Origin: Biomphalaria glabrata
Lineage: Eukaryota; Mollusca; Gastropoda; Planorbidae
Direction of reading: 5' to 3'
Assembly: GCF_947242115.1 (NCBI RefSeq)
Contig: NC_074711.1
Location: forward strand, 6,789,934-6,853,933
Length of the DNA stretch: 64,000 nucleotides
In this document: positions 24,285-35,720 of the stretch, piece by piece
How the letters are laid out: each line of letters starts with the position of its first letter
How positions within the stretch are numbered: position 1 is the first letter of the stretch
Made by a program: the position numbers and the translations under genes
The notes under the pieces: model-generated
The model's input: the letters and a program-made list of their open reading frames with translations, nothing else
Told to the model about the DNA's origin: nothing
The model's database searches: none

Positions 24285-25378
24285 TTATTTATTTATTTCC
24301 TGAGGTAGACGTGAAAATACATAACCCTAAATATCAATGACTGGTCAGTAAATACCGGTACCTTCCGCAATGATAGAAACCTACAAGAACGACAGATTCA
24401 GTTTTATTACTTCGAGAGGCGTCATTTTGTCTAGCGTTTCATTAGGTGTTAACTCGAGAAATCCAGCAGAGTGGGTAAAAAAAAAAAAAAGAAGAAAGGG
24501 GAGTTAAGTTAGAGGAAGGCTATAAAAGAGATCACCATGATGTTAATTAAACATCTGGGTCAGATAGACGTAGAGGGAGTGCGAATATGGTCACAGGGGT
24601 GTTACATTACATGAGCAAAGTCAAAATGATGCCTAAGTGAAAGTCCATTTACAGCAAGTGTTGTAAAGTCACAAGTTGCTTTTTTTTTTACTCGAAAAAA
24701 TCAAAACACTCGACATCATATTAATCGCACATTTGTATCTAGCCATCTCATGAAAAATCTTGGAGCTAGGCAATGACCCTTTTTTTTTTTAAAGTGTCAC
24801 GTACTATATTAGATCTAGAAATTTTAAATTGGCATATAACATGCATAGTTCATACACACGCGCGCTAACAAACATGCACACACACAAATATCCCATATAT
24901 ATGTCGTTATAGTAGAAACGTTTTGATCAAACTACTGTGAGAAGAATAAATAAAATATATAATATAAATCACTTTTTGACATAATGACATTGAATGTTAT
25001 ACCTAAAAATGACCTACAATCCAATTTATTTAATAAAGTATAATGTAAGATAAAATTATCACAGTTTAGAAATCAGCATTCTATAACTTTAAATTAAATG
25101 CAAAGAACGAAAAAAAAAAAGAATAAAAACATATAGGAACCTATACACATTTTTATGAAAATAAAATAATTAAAAAACAGCAATATTGTTTGTATTAATA
25201 ATCTAAGTGAGTCTATCCGAGCCAACATATCAAAGTCATGGTTTTCTTTTTTTTCTTTTACCTCCCCTCGAGTTATGTTACGTAATAACTTTCTATGTTT
25301 CGTCTGAGATAACAGCTAGACCGGGAGAGCATTCCTTGTCAGTAGGGAGAAAAGAGAGAAAGAGAAACTAGAGGCAAA

Positions 25379-26815
25379 CTGAGCCCAGACTCAGCCCTAA
25401 GGGCACCCGTTTGGGCCAACGTTCATCCCCCAAATGGGGCCCATGTGTTTAGCCCTATCAGGCCCCTCAATGTTTTCCTCGTACTGGCCCACATGAGGTT
25501 TACATCAGGGCTTCAACTGGGCCCCCTAACTGAGCCCAGACCCAGCCCTAAGGGCCCCCGTTTGGGCCAACGTTCATCCCCCAAATGGGGCCCACTTGTT
25601 TAGCCCTTTCAGGCCCCTCAATGTTTTCCCCGTACTGGCCCCATCAGGGCATAATCTGGGCCCCCTAACTGAGCCCAGACTCAGCCCTAAGGGCCCCCGT
25701 TTGGGCCAACGTTCATCCCCCAAATGGGGCCCACGTGTTTAGCCCTATCAGGCCCCTCAATGTCTTCCCCATACTGGCCCCATGAGGGTTCCATCAGGGC
25801 TTCATCTGGGCCCCCTAACGGAGCCCAGACTCAGCCCTAAGGGCCCCCGTTTGGGCCAACGTTCATTCCCCAAATGGGGCCCATGTGTTTAGCCCTAGCA
25901 GGCCCCTCAATGTTTTCCCCGTACTGGCCCCATCAGGGCTTCATCTGGGCCCCCTAACTGAGACCAGACTCAGCCCTAAGGGCCCCCGTTTGGGCCAACG
26001 TTCATCCCCCAAACGGGGCCCATGTGTTTAGCCCTTTCTGGCCCCTCAATGTTTGCCCGTACTGGCCCACATGAGGTTTCCATCAGGGCTTCAACTGGGC
26101 CCCCTAACTGAGCCCAGACCCAGCCCTAAGGGCCCCCGTTTGGGCCAACGTTCATCCCCCAAATGGGGCCCATGTGTTTAGCCCTAGCAGGCCCCTCAAT
26201 GTTTTCCCCGTACTGGCCCCATCAGGGCTTCATCTGGGCCCTCTAACTGAGCCCAGACTCAGCCCTAAGGGCCCCCGCTCGGGCCAACGTTCATCCCCCA
26301 AATGGGGCCTATGTGTTTAGCCCTAGCAGGCCCCTCAATGTTTCCCCGTACTGGCCCCATGAGGTTTCCATCAGGGCTTCATCTGGGCCCCCTAACTGAG
26401 CCCAGACCCAGCCCTAAGGGCCCCCGTTTGGGCCAACGTTCATCCCCCAAATGGGGCCCATGAGTTTAGCCCTCTCAGGCCCCTCAATTTTTCCCCGTAC
26501 TGGCCCCATGAGGTTTCCATCAGGGCTTCATCTGGACCCCCTAACTGGACCCAGAATCAGCCCTAAGGGCACCCGTTTGGGCTTTCATTAATTCTCCCCA
26601 AAGAGCCAAGTATCTATAATAGCCTTATTGGGGCCCACAAGTCCTTTCCTTTACTGGTCCCACACGGATTTCACAAGGGGATTTTCTGGGGCCACTGACT
26701 GAGCCCAGACTCAACCTTAAGGGCCGAGTTCTTCCCCCAATTGAGGCCCATGTGGTTAGTATGGGCAGGCCCAATTGGGGGTCCTTACCGGGCCCGAAAA
26801 TTTTGCTATCAGGGA
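25379..26815 (-). repeat. GGGCCC-rich tandem-repeat element, right arm copy
   Basis: This is the mirror of 6727-7981 in inverse orientation, with about eight units marked by GCCAACGTTCATCCC at roughly 139-150 base spacing, one more than the left arm. Its outer edge ends 'ttttgctatcaggg'. That edge is absent from the left arm, where about 30 bases between two short GTA repeats have been lost. Confidence 0.85.
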
Positions 26816-27538
26816 TACAGTTATTGTATGCAGCGTTTACATCAGTTTTTATATTGTTCGTAAAAAAATTTCTGATAAATTTAAAATATCAAAAAATATA
26901 GTTTTCATTAAATATGTAAATAAAATTATTAAATCAAAAGAATCGTCCTTATATATTGTATAACAATAAAACACTTGTTTTTATTTCATAGCTATATACA
27001 TATATATTAACACGAAATATTTTAATGTAAAAAAAAAAACCAAAAAAAAACAAAAACAAAAAAAAAAAAACAAAAAAAACGAAGCAATAAAAAGTTTATA
27101 TAAAAAAATAACAAAACATTCAATGAGTTTATTGTGTTTATAATGAAATGGGAGACTATCCGAACCAATTGTATTGAGCTCTTTTTTTTTTGTCTCCCCT
27201 TGAATTTCATTACGCAACGAGTTTCCTGGCCGACGGTCTCGTCCGAGATAAGAGCGAGGCGGGGAGGGCACTCCTTGCCAGTAGGACGAGAAGGGGGAAG
27301 GTGGTGGGACCTTAACTGTATTACGCAAAATTCAGACCGCCAGCCGACGCCCAGCAGTGAAACAATGGGGCGAATCTCTCCATCCCCTGCTACTTACGGG
27401 CCCCATTCATCTAAGGGGGGTTTTGAATGGGCGCATGACGGGGTAGGAAAGGAAAAAACTGCCCCGCACGACTATCCGGTTCCCCGTGCGGGCCCCTAAC
27501 TCAGCCCGTGCCTGAACAGGTAGCTTTGCTGGCTGGGT

Positions 27539-28630
27539 AAGCACAAAGTCAACATCTCTATATTTTTCTTTCTCTTATTCTCTCTTTGTGTTTCTCTCTC
27601 TCTCTCTCTCTCTCGTCCTTTAGTATGCAATTTATTCCTCTGTCCTCTTTGGTAAAAAAAGTAAAATAGCACCACTGCAATAACAAATAATCAGAGACTG
27701 TCTCATCACTGGACCTGGGCGAGTGTCATTAGGGACACGAATATTTGTACGATGGGCTGAAGGTGACAAAAGATTCTCTTTGAGGCGGGGCTTCAATCTT
27801 TCTCTTATTTTACTTTCTGGTTTTCTCTTTCCCTCTCAGTTTAACGAATTTAGGAAATTTAGGCACCCGGATAATTAGCCACTTTGTTGACAAGGCGGAA
27901 AATTAGGCACTCTTTAATTAGCGACCTTAATTTTGAAAATAATTTTAAAATTTTAACGTATATTTCATCCTTAGGCTCTGGGCTCTCGGTGACGTTATAA
28001 AAAAATATAGCAACTATAACGATTCTTACTGACTTTTTTTGATATAAAAGAAAAGCTGACAAAACGTGAGAAAATGACAATCATGAGAATGTGTGGAAAA
28101 AAATGACTCCGGATTAAGAGCCATTATAAAATGACGATTCTCCTCTCATTTCTTCACCTCCTTAGCCCTCCCCCCTCCACGCACTCCCACTAAAAGTTGA
28201 GCTAGGTCGTGAATATTATGTAATGAGTCTCAAGGCTACACACTGGAGTTAAAAGGGCAGGGAACAGCATTGTACCAAGGTGCTAAAATTAGAGTGGGAA
28301 TGGGGAGGAAGGCTTTATGCGCGTTACTTATTATAGGAATTAAAATAATCTGATCAACTTACGTAGTATTCATATTTTATAAACAGTATTAATCTCTATT
28401 ATCAACACTCCTTCTTTATATTGTTAATGGGTAGGCCCTTTGTGAAGATCTATTGTGTGAGTGTATAGGTGTGTTACCTCCTTCAAATATTTTTTGTGGT
28501 AATTAATTTTTATTGAATATATATGTAAATTTATGTAATATATTATTTATATAAAATTTATATGGAAGGAAATTGCAAAACGCCTAGAAATCACTTTGAA
28601 AAGGCAAATGAGTTAAACATTAATATGTGA
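27539..28630. repeat. Repeat-rich right flank of the inverted repeat
   Basis: A CT microsatellite (about 27590-27614) is followed by a block at 27690-27835 whose reverse complement resembles 29365-29465 ('gccccgcc(t/a)caaagagaatctttt'). The segment 27840-28265 then repeats parts of 93-1200 in direct orientation. So the two outer flanks of the giant inverted repeat share a dispersed repeat family, although they are not continuous with the arms. No gene is seen. Confidence 0.5.
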
Positions 28631-28639
28631 ATGTGTTTG

Positions 28640-28870
28640 TATATAGAGTTATTCCCCTTGGTAAGGAAGCTCCTATTGTGTGTTATTAAAGAGTTTGATG
28701 AACCCAGCGTCGCATACAGAAAATCTAATATCGACCACCGGCGGACAATGGTTATACTTGCCCTAGAAGTGGCAAAATTCGTAGGTCACAGATGGGACTG
28801 CGTAGCCACGAGAAATATTGCATTCCTCGTTAATCTTGGGACTCGAAGACAAGCCTTATTATTATTATTA
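28640..28870 (+). repeat. LINE 3'-end fragment with ATT tail
   Basis: The translation reads ...SNIDHRRTMVILALEVAKFVGHRWDCVATRNIAFLVNLGTRRQ before an (ATT)n tail. It matches the plan of the C-terminal end of the LINE at 32.3-33.2 kb (ALDAAKYVGHSWDFISTGNAALLINIQTRRQ). It is 5'-truncated, as LINE copies usually are. Confidence 0.6.
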
Positions 28871-29495
28871 TTATTTAAGCTAACATGAGAGGGAAAGAGA
28901 AAAAGAGAGAGATTGGAGCCCCGATGATACTCGGCCAGCGCCCCGTCCAATGTGTTATTGTAGTAATGCTGTCCTCATTTTTTTTTAAATAAATTTTATT
29001 AGAAACCAAAGGAGGATACTCAAAAAAGACTCAAAGCATACCAGACGAGAGAGGCAGAGAGAACGAGAGACAGAAAGAAAGATAAAAAGATAGACATGTT
29101 GACATTTTATTTATGTGTATGTGTTTGTATGCAGTTTTTCCCCTTGGTAAGAAAGTTCATACTGTGTTGTGTGTAACCTGTATTTTAGAGAGTGTGTTAT
29201 GAAAGAGTCTCATGTATCTAACGTGCAGTTTTCTTTAGTGTTATATTAGGCTAATGAGTGTAACATTATTTTAAGCTAACAAGAGAGGGAAAGAGAAAAA
29301 TAGACATAGAAAGAGAAAAATAGAGAGGGAAAGAGATAAATAGAGAGAGAGAGAGAGATCGGAGCCCCGCCACAAAGAGAATCTTTCGTCATCGTCAGCC
29401 CATCCAACAAATATTCGTGCCCCTAAAGACACTCGATCAGAGCCTGATCCAATGCTAAAGTCGTCTCTGAAGACTGCCCACACTTGTGAAATAAA
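28871..29495. repeat. Duplicated 'aagctaacat / gagagggaaagag' blocks
   Basis: Two similar segments, starting at 28875 and 29273, both begin 'aagctaaca' followed by GA-rich DNA and 'ggagccccg'. The second continues into the block that is inverted at 27690-27835. A GAGA microsatellite lies at 29336-29358. The 70-codon Leu/Ser/Phe frame on the minus strand is an artefact of the GA-rich tract. Confidence 0.5.
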
Positions 29496-30390
29496 TGACC
29501 ATTTAAAGATGCTTTACTTATTTTAAAGATTAGAAGTAGTAATACAATGTACCAGTAATACCTACATGCCAAAATGGAAATGTGTATTCCCAGACCTGGA
29601 AATGTGTATTTTGAGGGGCAATTGTGTATTTTTCTAAATATAAAGAAATATACTCAGGAAAGACTAAAATCCTCCAATCTCGTAAGATACAGGCATGCAG
29701 CGCAATCCAAAAAGTTAACACAGCATAAGAGTTATATATAAGATATTCTGTAAAGTTTTCAAAATATTATCACTTTTAGTCTTTGTCATATTTCTTAGAC
29801 TTTTCTAGAATATGAATACGTTCTTTACATTTGGCAATGATGTTATGATCATGGTGCTTCTAGTGTTTTATTCCTGATTCCGTAATTGCACCAACAGAAA
29901 ATTCATTTAAAAGAATGACTTTATGCTAGAAGTGAATTTAGACTTAAACCAGATGCAATGGTTTGTTTGGCTGGATCTAGTGACATCTAGTTTTGTTTAT
30001 GAGCAATTTCTTGGCAAGCTACCAGTAGAGTATGCAGACACTGGAAATTTTTTTCACATTTTGAAAGAATTCAAATGTTCATTTTTAAACCATTATTAGC
30101 AGAGTCAACAATGAAAGCTTTGGCATGCTTTACTATCACCAATAAAAATAAAGATTTGTTTTAAAAGATTTACAATCCTAACTAGTCATTGAACTTGTTT
30201 CTAATATAGAAGCTGAGTTATGGAGTCTGCTGAATTGTATAAGCTCCCTAGCTGTTGTAAGATAAGGCTATTTATTCTAGGTTCTTATGCTTGAAAACAA
30301 ACAGATGTGTTGAAGAAGGGCACATGGGATAAAAAAGTTAATGCTTTTTTCTACATAAGCAAAGGCTTTTCTTTTGTAATTAAACTAAGC
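29496..30390. other. No feature recognised
   Basis: Unique-looking AT-rich DNA. The 63-codon minus frame at 29530-29721 has no recognisable domain and no splice context. I see no gene or repeat in it. Confidence 0.5.
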
Positions 30391-30394
30391 CTTG

Positions 30395-30730
30395 AATATC
30401 TTATCTTCTTATCTTATATGATGCAGACGTTACTTCAAAAAAGAAGATGATTACGTCCTATGCGTCATGCATTTAGTCATGCATATTAACCAATGACTTA
30501 AATTCTGCCAAGTCACTGGTTTTCCTGGCTAGCTCAGGCAACCCATTCCATGCTCTAATAGCACTAGGGAAGAAGGAGTATTTGTACAAATTTGTCCTAG
30601 CATATGGGTTGAGGAATGTGCCTCTATCTTAGTGTCTTTCAGAGTATTTTATTAAATTTTGTTTTTGTATTTGAAGATGTTCAGTGTTTTATGTATAATT
30701 GCTAGTATCCCTGATTTTATTCTTTGAATT
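30395..30730 (-). repeat. LINE 3'-end fragment, minus strand
   Basis: This is nearly the same sequence as 58180-58440, including 'gacttaaattctgccaagtc' and 'ggcaacccattccatgctct'. On the minus strand that block encodes the FFPxAIRAWNGLPE...LAEFKSLV motif found at the C-terminus of CR1/L2/Jockey-type LINE reverse transcriptases, followed by a tail of ATAAG-type repeats at the low-coordinate end. It is a 5'-truncated relic. Confidence 0.7.
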
Positions 30731-31340
30731 CAGGCTTTCATAAGTAATGGAACATAGCTAAGATACTAGTGACTATAACTGTAGCTTTAGATCTTCCTAC
30801 TTTCTGTAATTATAGAATCAGGGCACATCAGTTTGATTCCGTTTGTCATGCTAAGGGATAGTGAGATTGACCACCATTTTGCCCATTAAAACATCTGCCC
30901 TACTCACTTTCATCTGCTGTATTATAATAGCTTACAAAAATCAAATCTAAATCTAGAGCAGTGGTCTTCAACCTTTCTTGGCCTACCTCCCCCCTTTAAA
31001 AAAATCCGCCAGCGCCCCTTCTCTTAGAAAAACACTTATAAAAAAGGTTAAGAAGTCATTTTTAGATTAATTTTTATGCTGATGAGAGATGACTGCATGC
31101 CAAAGGTGATCTTCTTTGTTGAGCTAAGAGTAGGAAGGAGTTACAGCGGTGATCGCCCCCCCCCCTTGTAAGCGCTATAAAGATCCATTCAGGCGCCATT
31201 TCGCCCTCACTGGCATAGAGGAAAATACCTGGTAACAGATGTCCTCTGAGAGAGACAGTTGAAGAGCTATCACACAAAAGCTGCGGAACAAACATTTGAG
31301 ACTCAAAGAAAAGCCATTATTCAAGACAGGCGCAAAAGAC
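30731..31340. other. No gene; possible hAT-type end at 30960
   Basis: CAGTGGTCTTCAACCTTTC at 30960-30978 looks like one end of a hAT-type miniature element, but I could not find its partner end. A poly-C tract lies at 31157-31165. The overlapping minus frames at 31074-31453 have no recognisable domain. Confidence 0.4.
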
Positions 31341-31344
31341 GGAA

Positions 31345-31510
31345 AGAAAACTAAATTAGACCGCCAGCAGACAATGGCTTTGTCTGCACAAAATTCTGGA
31401 AAATATACAGGTCTCAACTGGGTTTGCGTAATTATGTGAAACACTGCACTCACCCGTAATCTTCCTAGATGAGTAGATAATTATAATAATAATATAATAA
31501 TATATATTTG
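31345..31510 (+). repeat. LINE 3'-end fragment with ATA tail
   Basis: The order 'accgccagcagacaatgg', 'tgcgtaattatgtgaaacac', 'cgtaatcttcctag' parallels 28730-28850 (DRRRTM...WDCVA...) and ends in an ATA/ATAATA tail. It is a diverged, 5'-truncated copy of the same LINE end. Confidence 0.5.
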
Positions 31511-32269
31511 AATATAATATATATATATATATGAATTCATGATTCATATATACTATTATATAGTAGTATAGATCTAAATCTAGATCTATGTATACTCATA
31601 CAGCATAGTCATACTCATGATACATACTATTGTTATTTTAATATATAACTATTTACTATTAAATTTTTAAATTTTTGACATCATTATTCTCATATTGTGT
31701 GTTGCTATGTCTATCGCCTAGATTGTAATTTGGTTCTAGATGACAATTTCACTGTTTGTGAATCGTGTGAAATTGGGAGGGGAGGTGAAGTTTCATTACT
31801 AGTAGAGGAGGAAAAGAAACGAATTATTCAAACAATGTAAACTTATCGCGAATACCGAATAATTGTAAACAGCTGTATATGGAACGGGAGGCGCAGGAGG
31901 TAAAAAATACACAGTAATTCGGTGACGGGTGCAGATTTAGCCAAGCTATGGTATGCCATTTAAAACAGAAAACTATGCTAAAAAGAAGAACTAGAATCAG
32001 GGTGAGTAGGGGGAGGGGTGGACCTACATAATAAATATATAAGACTTTCAAACTTTCAACAGAAAAGTCAGGAAATACAAGTAAATAATGTTTTAATCCA
32101 TGTCTCTGTGGGATAAATTTTTATCGGCACCGAAGGAAATAAATGCACCGTTCTAACATGACCCCCCCCCCCCCCCAAAGCAGAACAGAGCCCAGCGACA
32201 TAGAGTGGCACCTTCGGGTCACGGAGGTCACGCATAGAGGGACTCGCGCCTAAGGGAGAATACTTTCTC
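31511..32269. other. No gene recognised
   Basis: A TATA microsatellite at 31510-31535 and short TAGATC words near 31570 are followed by unremarkable DNA and a poly-C run at 32162-32176. The 75-codon minus frame at 31824 shows no domain. Confidence 0.4.
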
Positions 32270-33215
32270 GCCGTCAGGACATCGTACGAATATTAGTGTC
32301 TGATGACACTCGTTTAGCGGCCAAAGCAAAAAATGTCCATGTTGAATAAAAGACTAAAAAGAGTTTAAAAAATATATATTCAAATTGCAAATGAAAAAAA
32401 AAAGTATTGATAACAATTAGGAGTTTATAAAATCTAGTAAATAAAATGAAAAATGCATTTGCAAAATGTTGGGTTAATTTTTCGTTGTTTTTTTTATTAC
32501 ATTTGCTTAACATTAAATATGAAACTTGTCTTCGAGTCTGAATATTAATTAGAAGTGCAGCATTTCCCGTGGATATGAAGTCCCAGCTGTGACCTACATA
32601 TTTTGCCGCATCCAGCGCAGGCATAAAAATTGTCTACTGGTTGTCGATTTAGATTTTCTTTTCGCCGTCTACGTCTGTCCTCGGCAGCGGATTTTCTTTT
32701 GGTCTCAAATATGTATCCCGCGGCCTTTGTAAGTGATCTCCATCTGTCTCGTTCCGAAGCCGCCTGCAACCAGGTGCTCTCTTCTATGTCAGTTTGGTGC
32801 CTAAGCAAGTCTTTAAAGCGTTTCTGTGGGACATCTCTGTTCTGTTACGCTGACCACTTTCAACTCAACAAAAAGACTGCCTTTGGCATACTGTCGTTCC
32901 CCTAAAGGGATATGAAGTCTGCCAAGCATAATTGTCGGACTATAAAAAGTCTATCTATACTGTCCATACCAACGTCCGCAAGAATATCGCAGTTTGTAAT
33001 GCGACCCTGCCAACATATGTCCATGATGAACTGCAAACATCTTTGGTGAAAGCGTTCAAGAAGTCTTATTTCCTCTCCGTTTAGTACTGATGTATGGTAC
33101 CCATGTCTCAGATCCATATAGAAAGGTTGAGAGAACGAAAGCTTGGTAGAAACTGATTTCTGTAGGCAGGCGCGGAGCGATTTATTTCCCAACAGTCTCG
33201 CTTGGTGACGTATAA
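32270..33215 (-). repeat. LINE C-terminal fragment, minus strand, several breaks
   Basis: On the minus strand, 33192-32902 encodes HQRCLQFIMDICWQGRITNCDILADVG, the conserved block after the reverse transcriptase. A second frame (32808-32545) encodes ERDRWRSLTKAAG followed by CAGCGKICRSQLGLHIH, the terminal C2H2-type zinc finger of this LINE class. A third (32624 down) continues the 3' end. The frames are separated by stops and shifts, so the copy is dead. It belongs to the same broad class as 39900-42421 and 35110-35720. Confidence 0.8.
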
Positions 33216-33239
33216 AAGCGAGACGTCATATGATACTCT

Positions 33240-33612
33240 GCTGCCCAGATAAGTGGACTCTACCACGTAAATATACTTCCCAGATAAGTGGTCTCTACCA
33301 CGGAAAGATACTTCCCAGATAAGTGGTCTCTACCACGGAAAGATACTTCCCAGATAAGTGGTCTCTACCACGGAAAGATACTTCCCAAATAAGTGGCTTC
33401 TACCACGGAAAGATACTTCCCAGATAAGTGGTCTACCACGGAAAGATACTTCCCAGATAAGTGGCCTACCACGGAAAGATACTGCCCAGATAAGTGGTCT
33501 ACCACGGAAAGATACTTCCCAGATAAGTGGTATCTACCAAGGAAAGATACTTCCCAGATAAGTGATCTACGACGGAAAGATACTTCCCAGATAAGTGGTC
33601 TACCACGTTAGG
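33240..33612 (+). repeat. Minisatellite, 35/32-bp unit
   Basis: About eleven units share CTTCCCAGATAAGTGG, then TCTCTACCACGGAAAGATA in the 35-bp form; a 32-bp form lacks three bases (TCT). Both lengths mix along the array. Overlapping frames at 33358 and 33393 just read the repeat. Confidence 0.9.
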
Positions 33613-33904
33613 AGGCTGTTCATTCACATTGATCTTTGTGAATGAGTAGAATTTTATTGCGTGACCTCTGAAACATGACTTCTTTTTTTCCGAGATTTAC
33701 AATAAAATGAAAAGAGGCAGCGGCGTACGCAAGTCGTTGACCGCATGCTGGAAATCATGTTCAGTGTGAGCAAATAGGGCGAAAGGCTCAAATGTTGTTT
33801 TTTTTTCACTGGCGCTCTATTGTCATTTTTTCTTTCTGAAACAGTTTGATATTGAATATTTTAATGTCTTTCATAGTTTTCCTGTACATTTCTTCAGATG
33901 TTGT

Positions 33905-34450
33905 ACTTGTTACTTCAGTTGTGTACGATAAAAAGATAAGTTGTTACTTCAGTTGTGTGCGATAAAAAAGATAAGTTGTTACTTCAGTTGTGTACGATAA
34001 AAAGGTAAGTTGTTACTTCAGTTGTGTACGATAAAAAGGTAAGTTGTTACTTCAGTTGTGTACGATAAAAAGATAAGTTGTTACTTCAGTTGTGTACGAT
34101 AAAAAGGTAAGTTGTTACTTCAGTTGTGTACGATAAAAAGATAAGTTGTTACTTCAGTTGTGTACGATAAAAAGGTAAGTTGTTACTTCAGTTGTGTACG
34201 ATAAAAAGGTAAGTTGTTACTTCAGTTGTGTACGATAAAAAGGTAAGTTGTTACTTCAGTTGTGTACGATAAAAAGATACGTTGTTACTTCAGTTGTGTA
34301 CGATAAAAAGGTAAGTTGTTACTTCAGTTGTGTACGATAAAAAGATACGTTGTTACTTCAGTTGTGTACGATAAAAAGATAAGTTATTACTTAAGTTGTG
34401 CACAATAAAAAGGTAAGTTGTTACTTCAGTTGTTTAAGATAAAAAAAATA
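33905..34450 (+). repeat. Minisatellite, 34-bp unit
   Basis: About fifteen units of ACTTCAGTTGTGTACGATAAAAAGGTAAGTTGTT type, measured by the 34-base spacing of ACTTCAG. Variation is mostly GGTAAG versus GATAAG or GATACG. The right end decays into degenerate units. It lies only about 300 bases from the 35-bp array but shares no unit sequence with it. Confidence 0.9.
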
Positions 34451-35110
34451 AGTTACTTTAGTTTTACTACAGTTGTTACTACAGTTGTTACGTCAATTAG
34501 CTTCGTGTATGTTACTTGTTTTTTTTTTTAAATAATTAATGAATGTTAAAAAAAAATGAAGATTTCTTTTACACCTTTGCAGAGAGTGTTTGATGATACA
34601 CTGATACACAATTCTAAGTTGATTAAAATGTAATTGTCTCAAATTCAGTCCAAAGAAATATAATAAAACTCGATGAAATAAATCTTAATGATAAACACAG
34701 AGATAGAAACTGTAATAATAATCACAGCAAGTGATTTCACCCTAGGCAAAAGATAGGAAAGAATTGATAAAGACGGTCGGTCAACAGATCACATGTGGTT
34801 CCCCAGTGGTTCAAAAGAAAAGACTTCGGGATAGGTGAATGTGATAAATTAGTGATGACCCAAATACAGCCCGCAGGACAGATTGGCACGCGGCGTGGTT
34901 CCATCCGCCCGCCGAAATGCCGGCACAAATTGTTGAAAGTCACCCTTCAAAATAAACAAGTTTTAAAATGTAAATTGACCTACGTTGGGGCGTCAATCTT
35001 TCTCAATTTTTAACAACATTTACCATTTGTACGTTCCTGAAATGGGACTCTGAATGTAGAATCTACCAAGAAAAGTGAACGGGTCTTGCCTTTTTTTTAG
35101 TGGAACATGA
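34451..35110. other. No gene; repeat fragment near 34770-34950
   Basis: A block around 34770-34830 ('gacggtcggtcaacagatc') resembles 37290-37320 ('gacggtcaacagatc...ggtgcccc') and is probably a dispersed-repeat fragment. The overlapping 68- and 72-codon frames on opposite strands have no recognisable domain. Confidence 0.4.
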
Positions 35111-35720
35111 TAATAAAGCAGTATATTTGATTAGATGACATGTCTGAGAAAAATACTAAATGTCAAATGGCAAGACAAAATACCAGATACAGAAGTCCTT
35201 CGAAGAGCGTGTCTGCAAAGCATCCACACAATCCCGATGCAGTCCCAGCTGCGATGGGCAGGTCAGGTCTACAGAATGGAAGACCACCGCATCCCTAAAC
35301 GACTCTTGTATGGCCAACTAAGCGAAGGAAAGCGCTCGCAAGGTGGTCAAAGAAAGCGCTTCAGGGACACCCTCAAAGCTTCTCTGAAGGCGTTCAGCAT
35401 AGACCCTGGCACCTGGGAGACAGAGGCACATGACAGAGCATCATGGCGTCGCGCTGTGAAAACTGGCGCACAGGTTGCTAAGGAAAAACGAACAACGCTG
35501 GCAGAAGAAAAACGCCAGAAAAGAAAAGCAAGGCAAACGACACTAGCTCCAGCTGGAATAACCTGCCCAGTGTGCGGCCGAACATTCCGGCCTCACATAG
35601 GTCTCACCAGCCACATGAGGAGGCATAAAACCCCAGTGCAAAGCCCTCAGCCCCCTGGATGACAAAGTGGTCATCATCGAACCACGATGGACGAACTATA
35701 TATATAATATAATTGATTTG
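35110..35720 (+). repeat. LINE 3'-end fragment with intact C-terminal frame
   Basis: A 175-codon open frame (35135-35662) carries QLRWAGQVYRMEDHRIPKRLLYGQL, a basic stretch including WRRAVKTGAQVAKEKR, and the terminal zinc finger CPVCGRTFRPHIGLTSHMRRH. This is the C-terminal end of AP-endonuclease LINEs common in molluscs and cnidarians. Its 3' untranslated end follows ('gtggtcatcatcgaacc') and runs into a TATA-rich tail. The reverse transcriptase itself is missing, so it is a 5'-truncated copy, fairly young since the frame is open. Confidence 0.8.

Larger units (their letters stand above)
17650..27538 (-). repeat. Right arm of giant inverted repeat
   Basis: This is the mirror copy of the left arm and contains, from centre outward, the inverted SINE, the inverted gene remnant, a GGGCCC tandem array (25379-26815) and the same GC-rich outer end. 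It retains the uninterrupted site where the left arm carries the 4.3-kb transposon. It has about 115 bp near 20815-20930 that the left arm lacks at about 12478, and a 4-bp length difference inside one exon-like segment. Such independent changes argue that it is an aged genomic duplication rather than a folded-back sequencing read. Confidence 0.93.

Noticed and set aside
1701-27538. Polinton or other large virus-like element
   Set aside because: The arms are long inverted repeats, but no polymerase, integrase, packaging or capsid-type frame is present and the interior is non-coding.
1701-27538. Pure assembly or read-folding artefact
   Set aside because: Arms carry independent substitutions, indels and a 4.3-kb insertion with its own target-site signature in one arm only. 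Not fully excluded without reads.
33905-34450. CRISPR-like array
   Set aside because: Units are contiguous with no unique spacers, in a eukaryotic context; it is a minisatellite. The same applies to 33240-33612 and 49250-49888.
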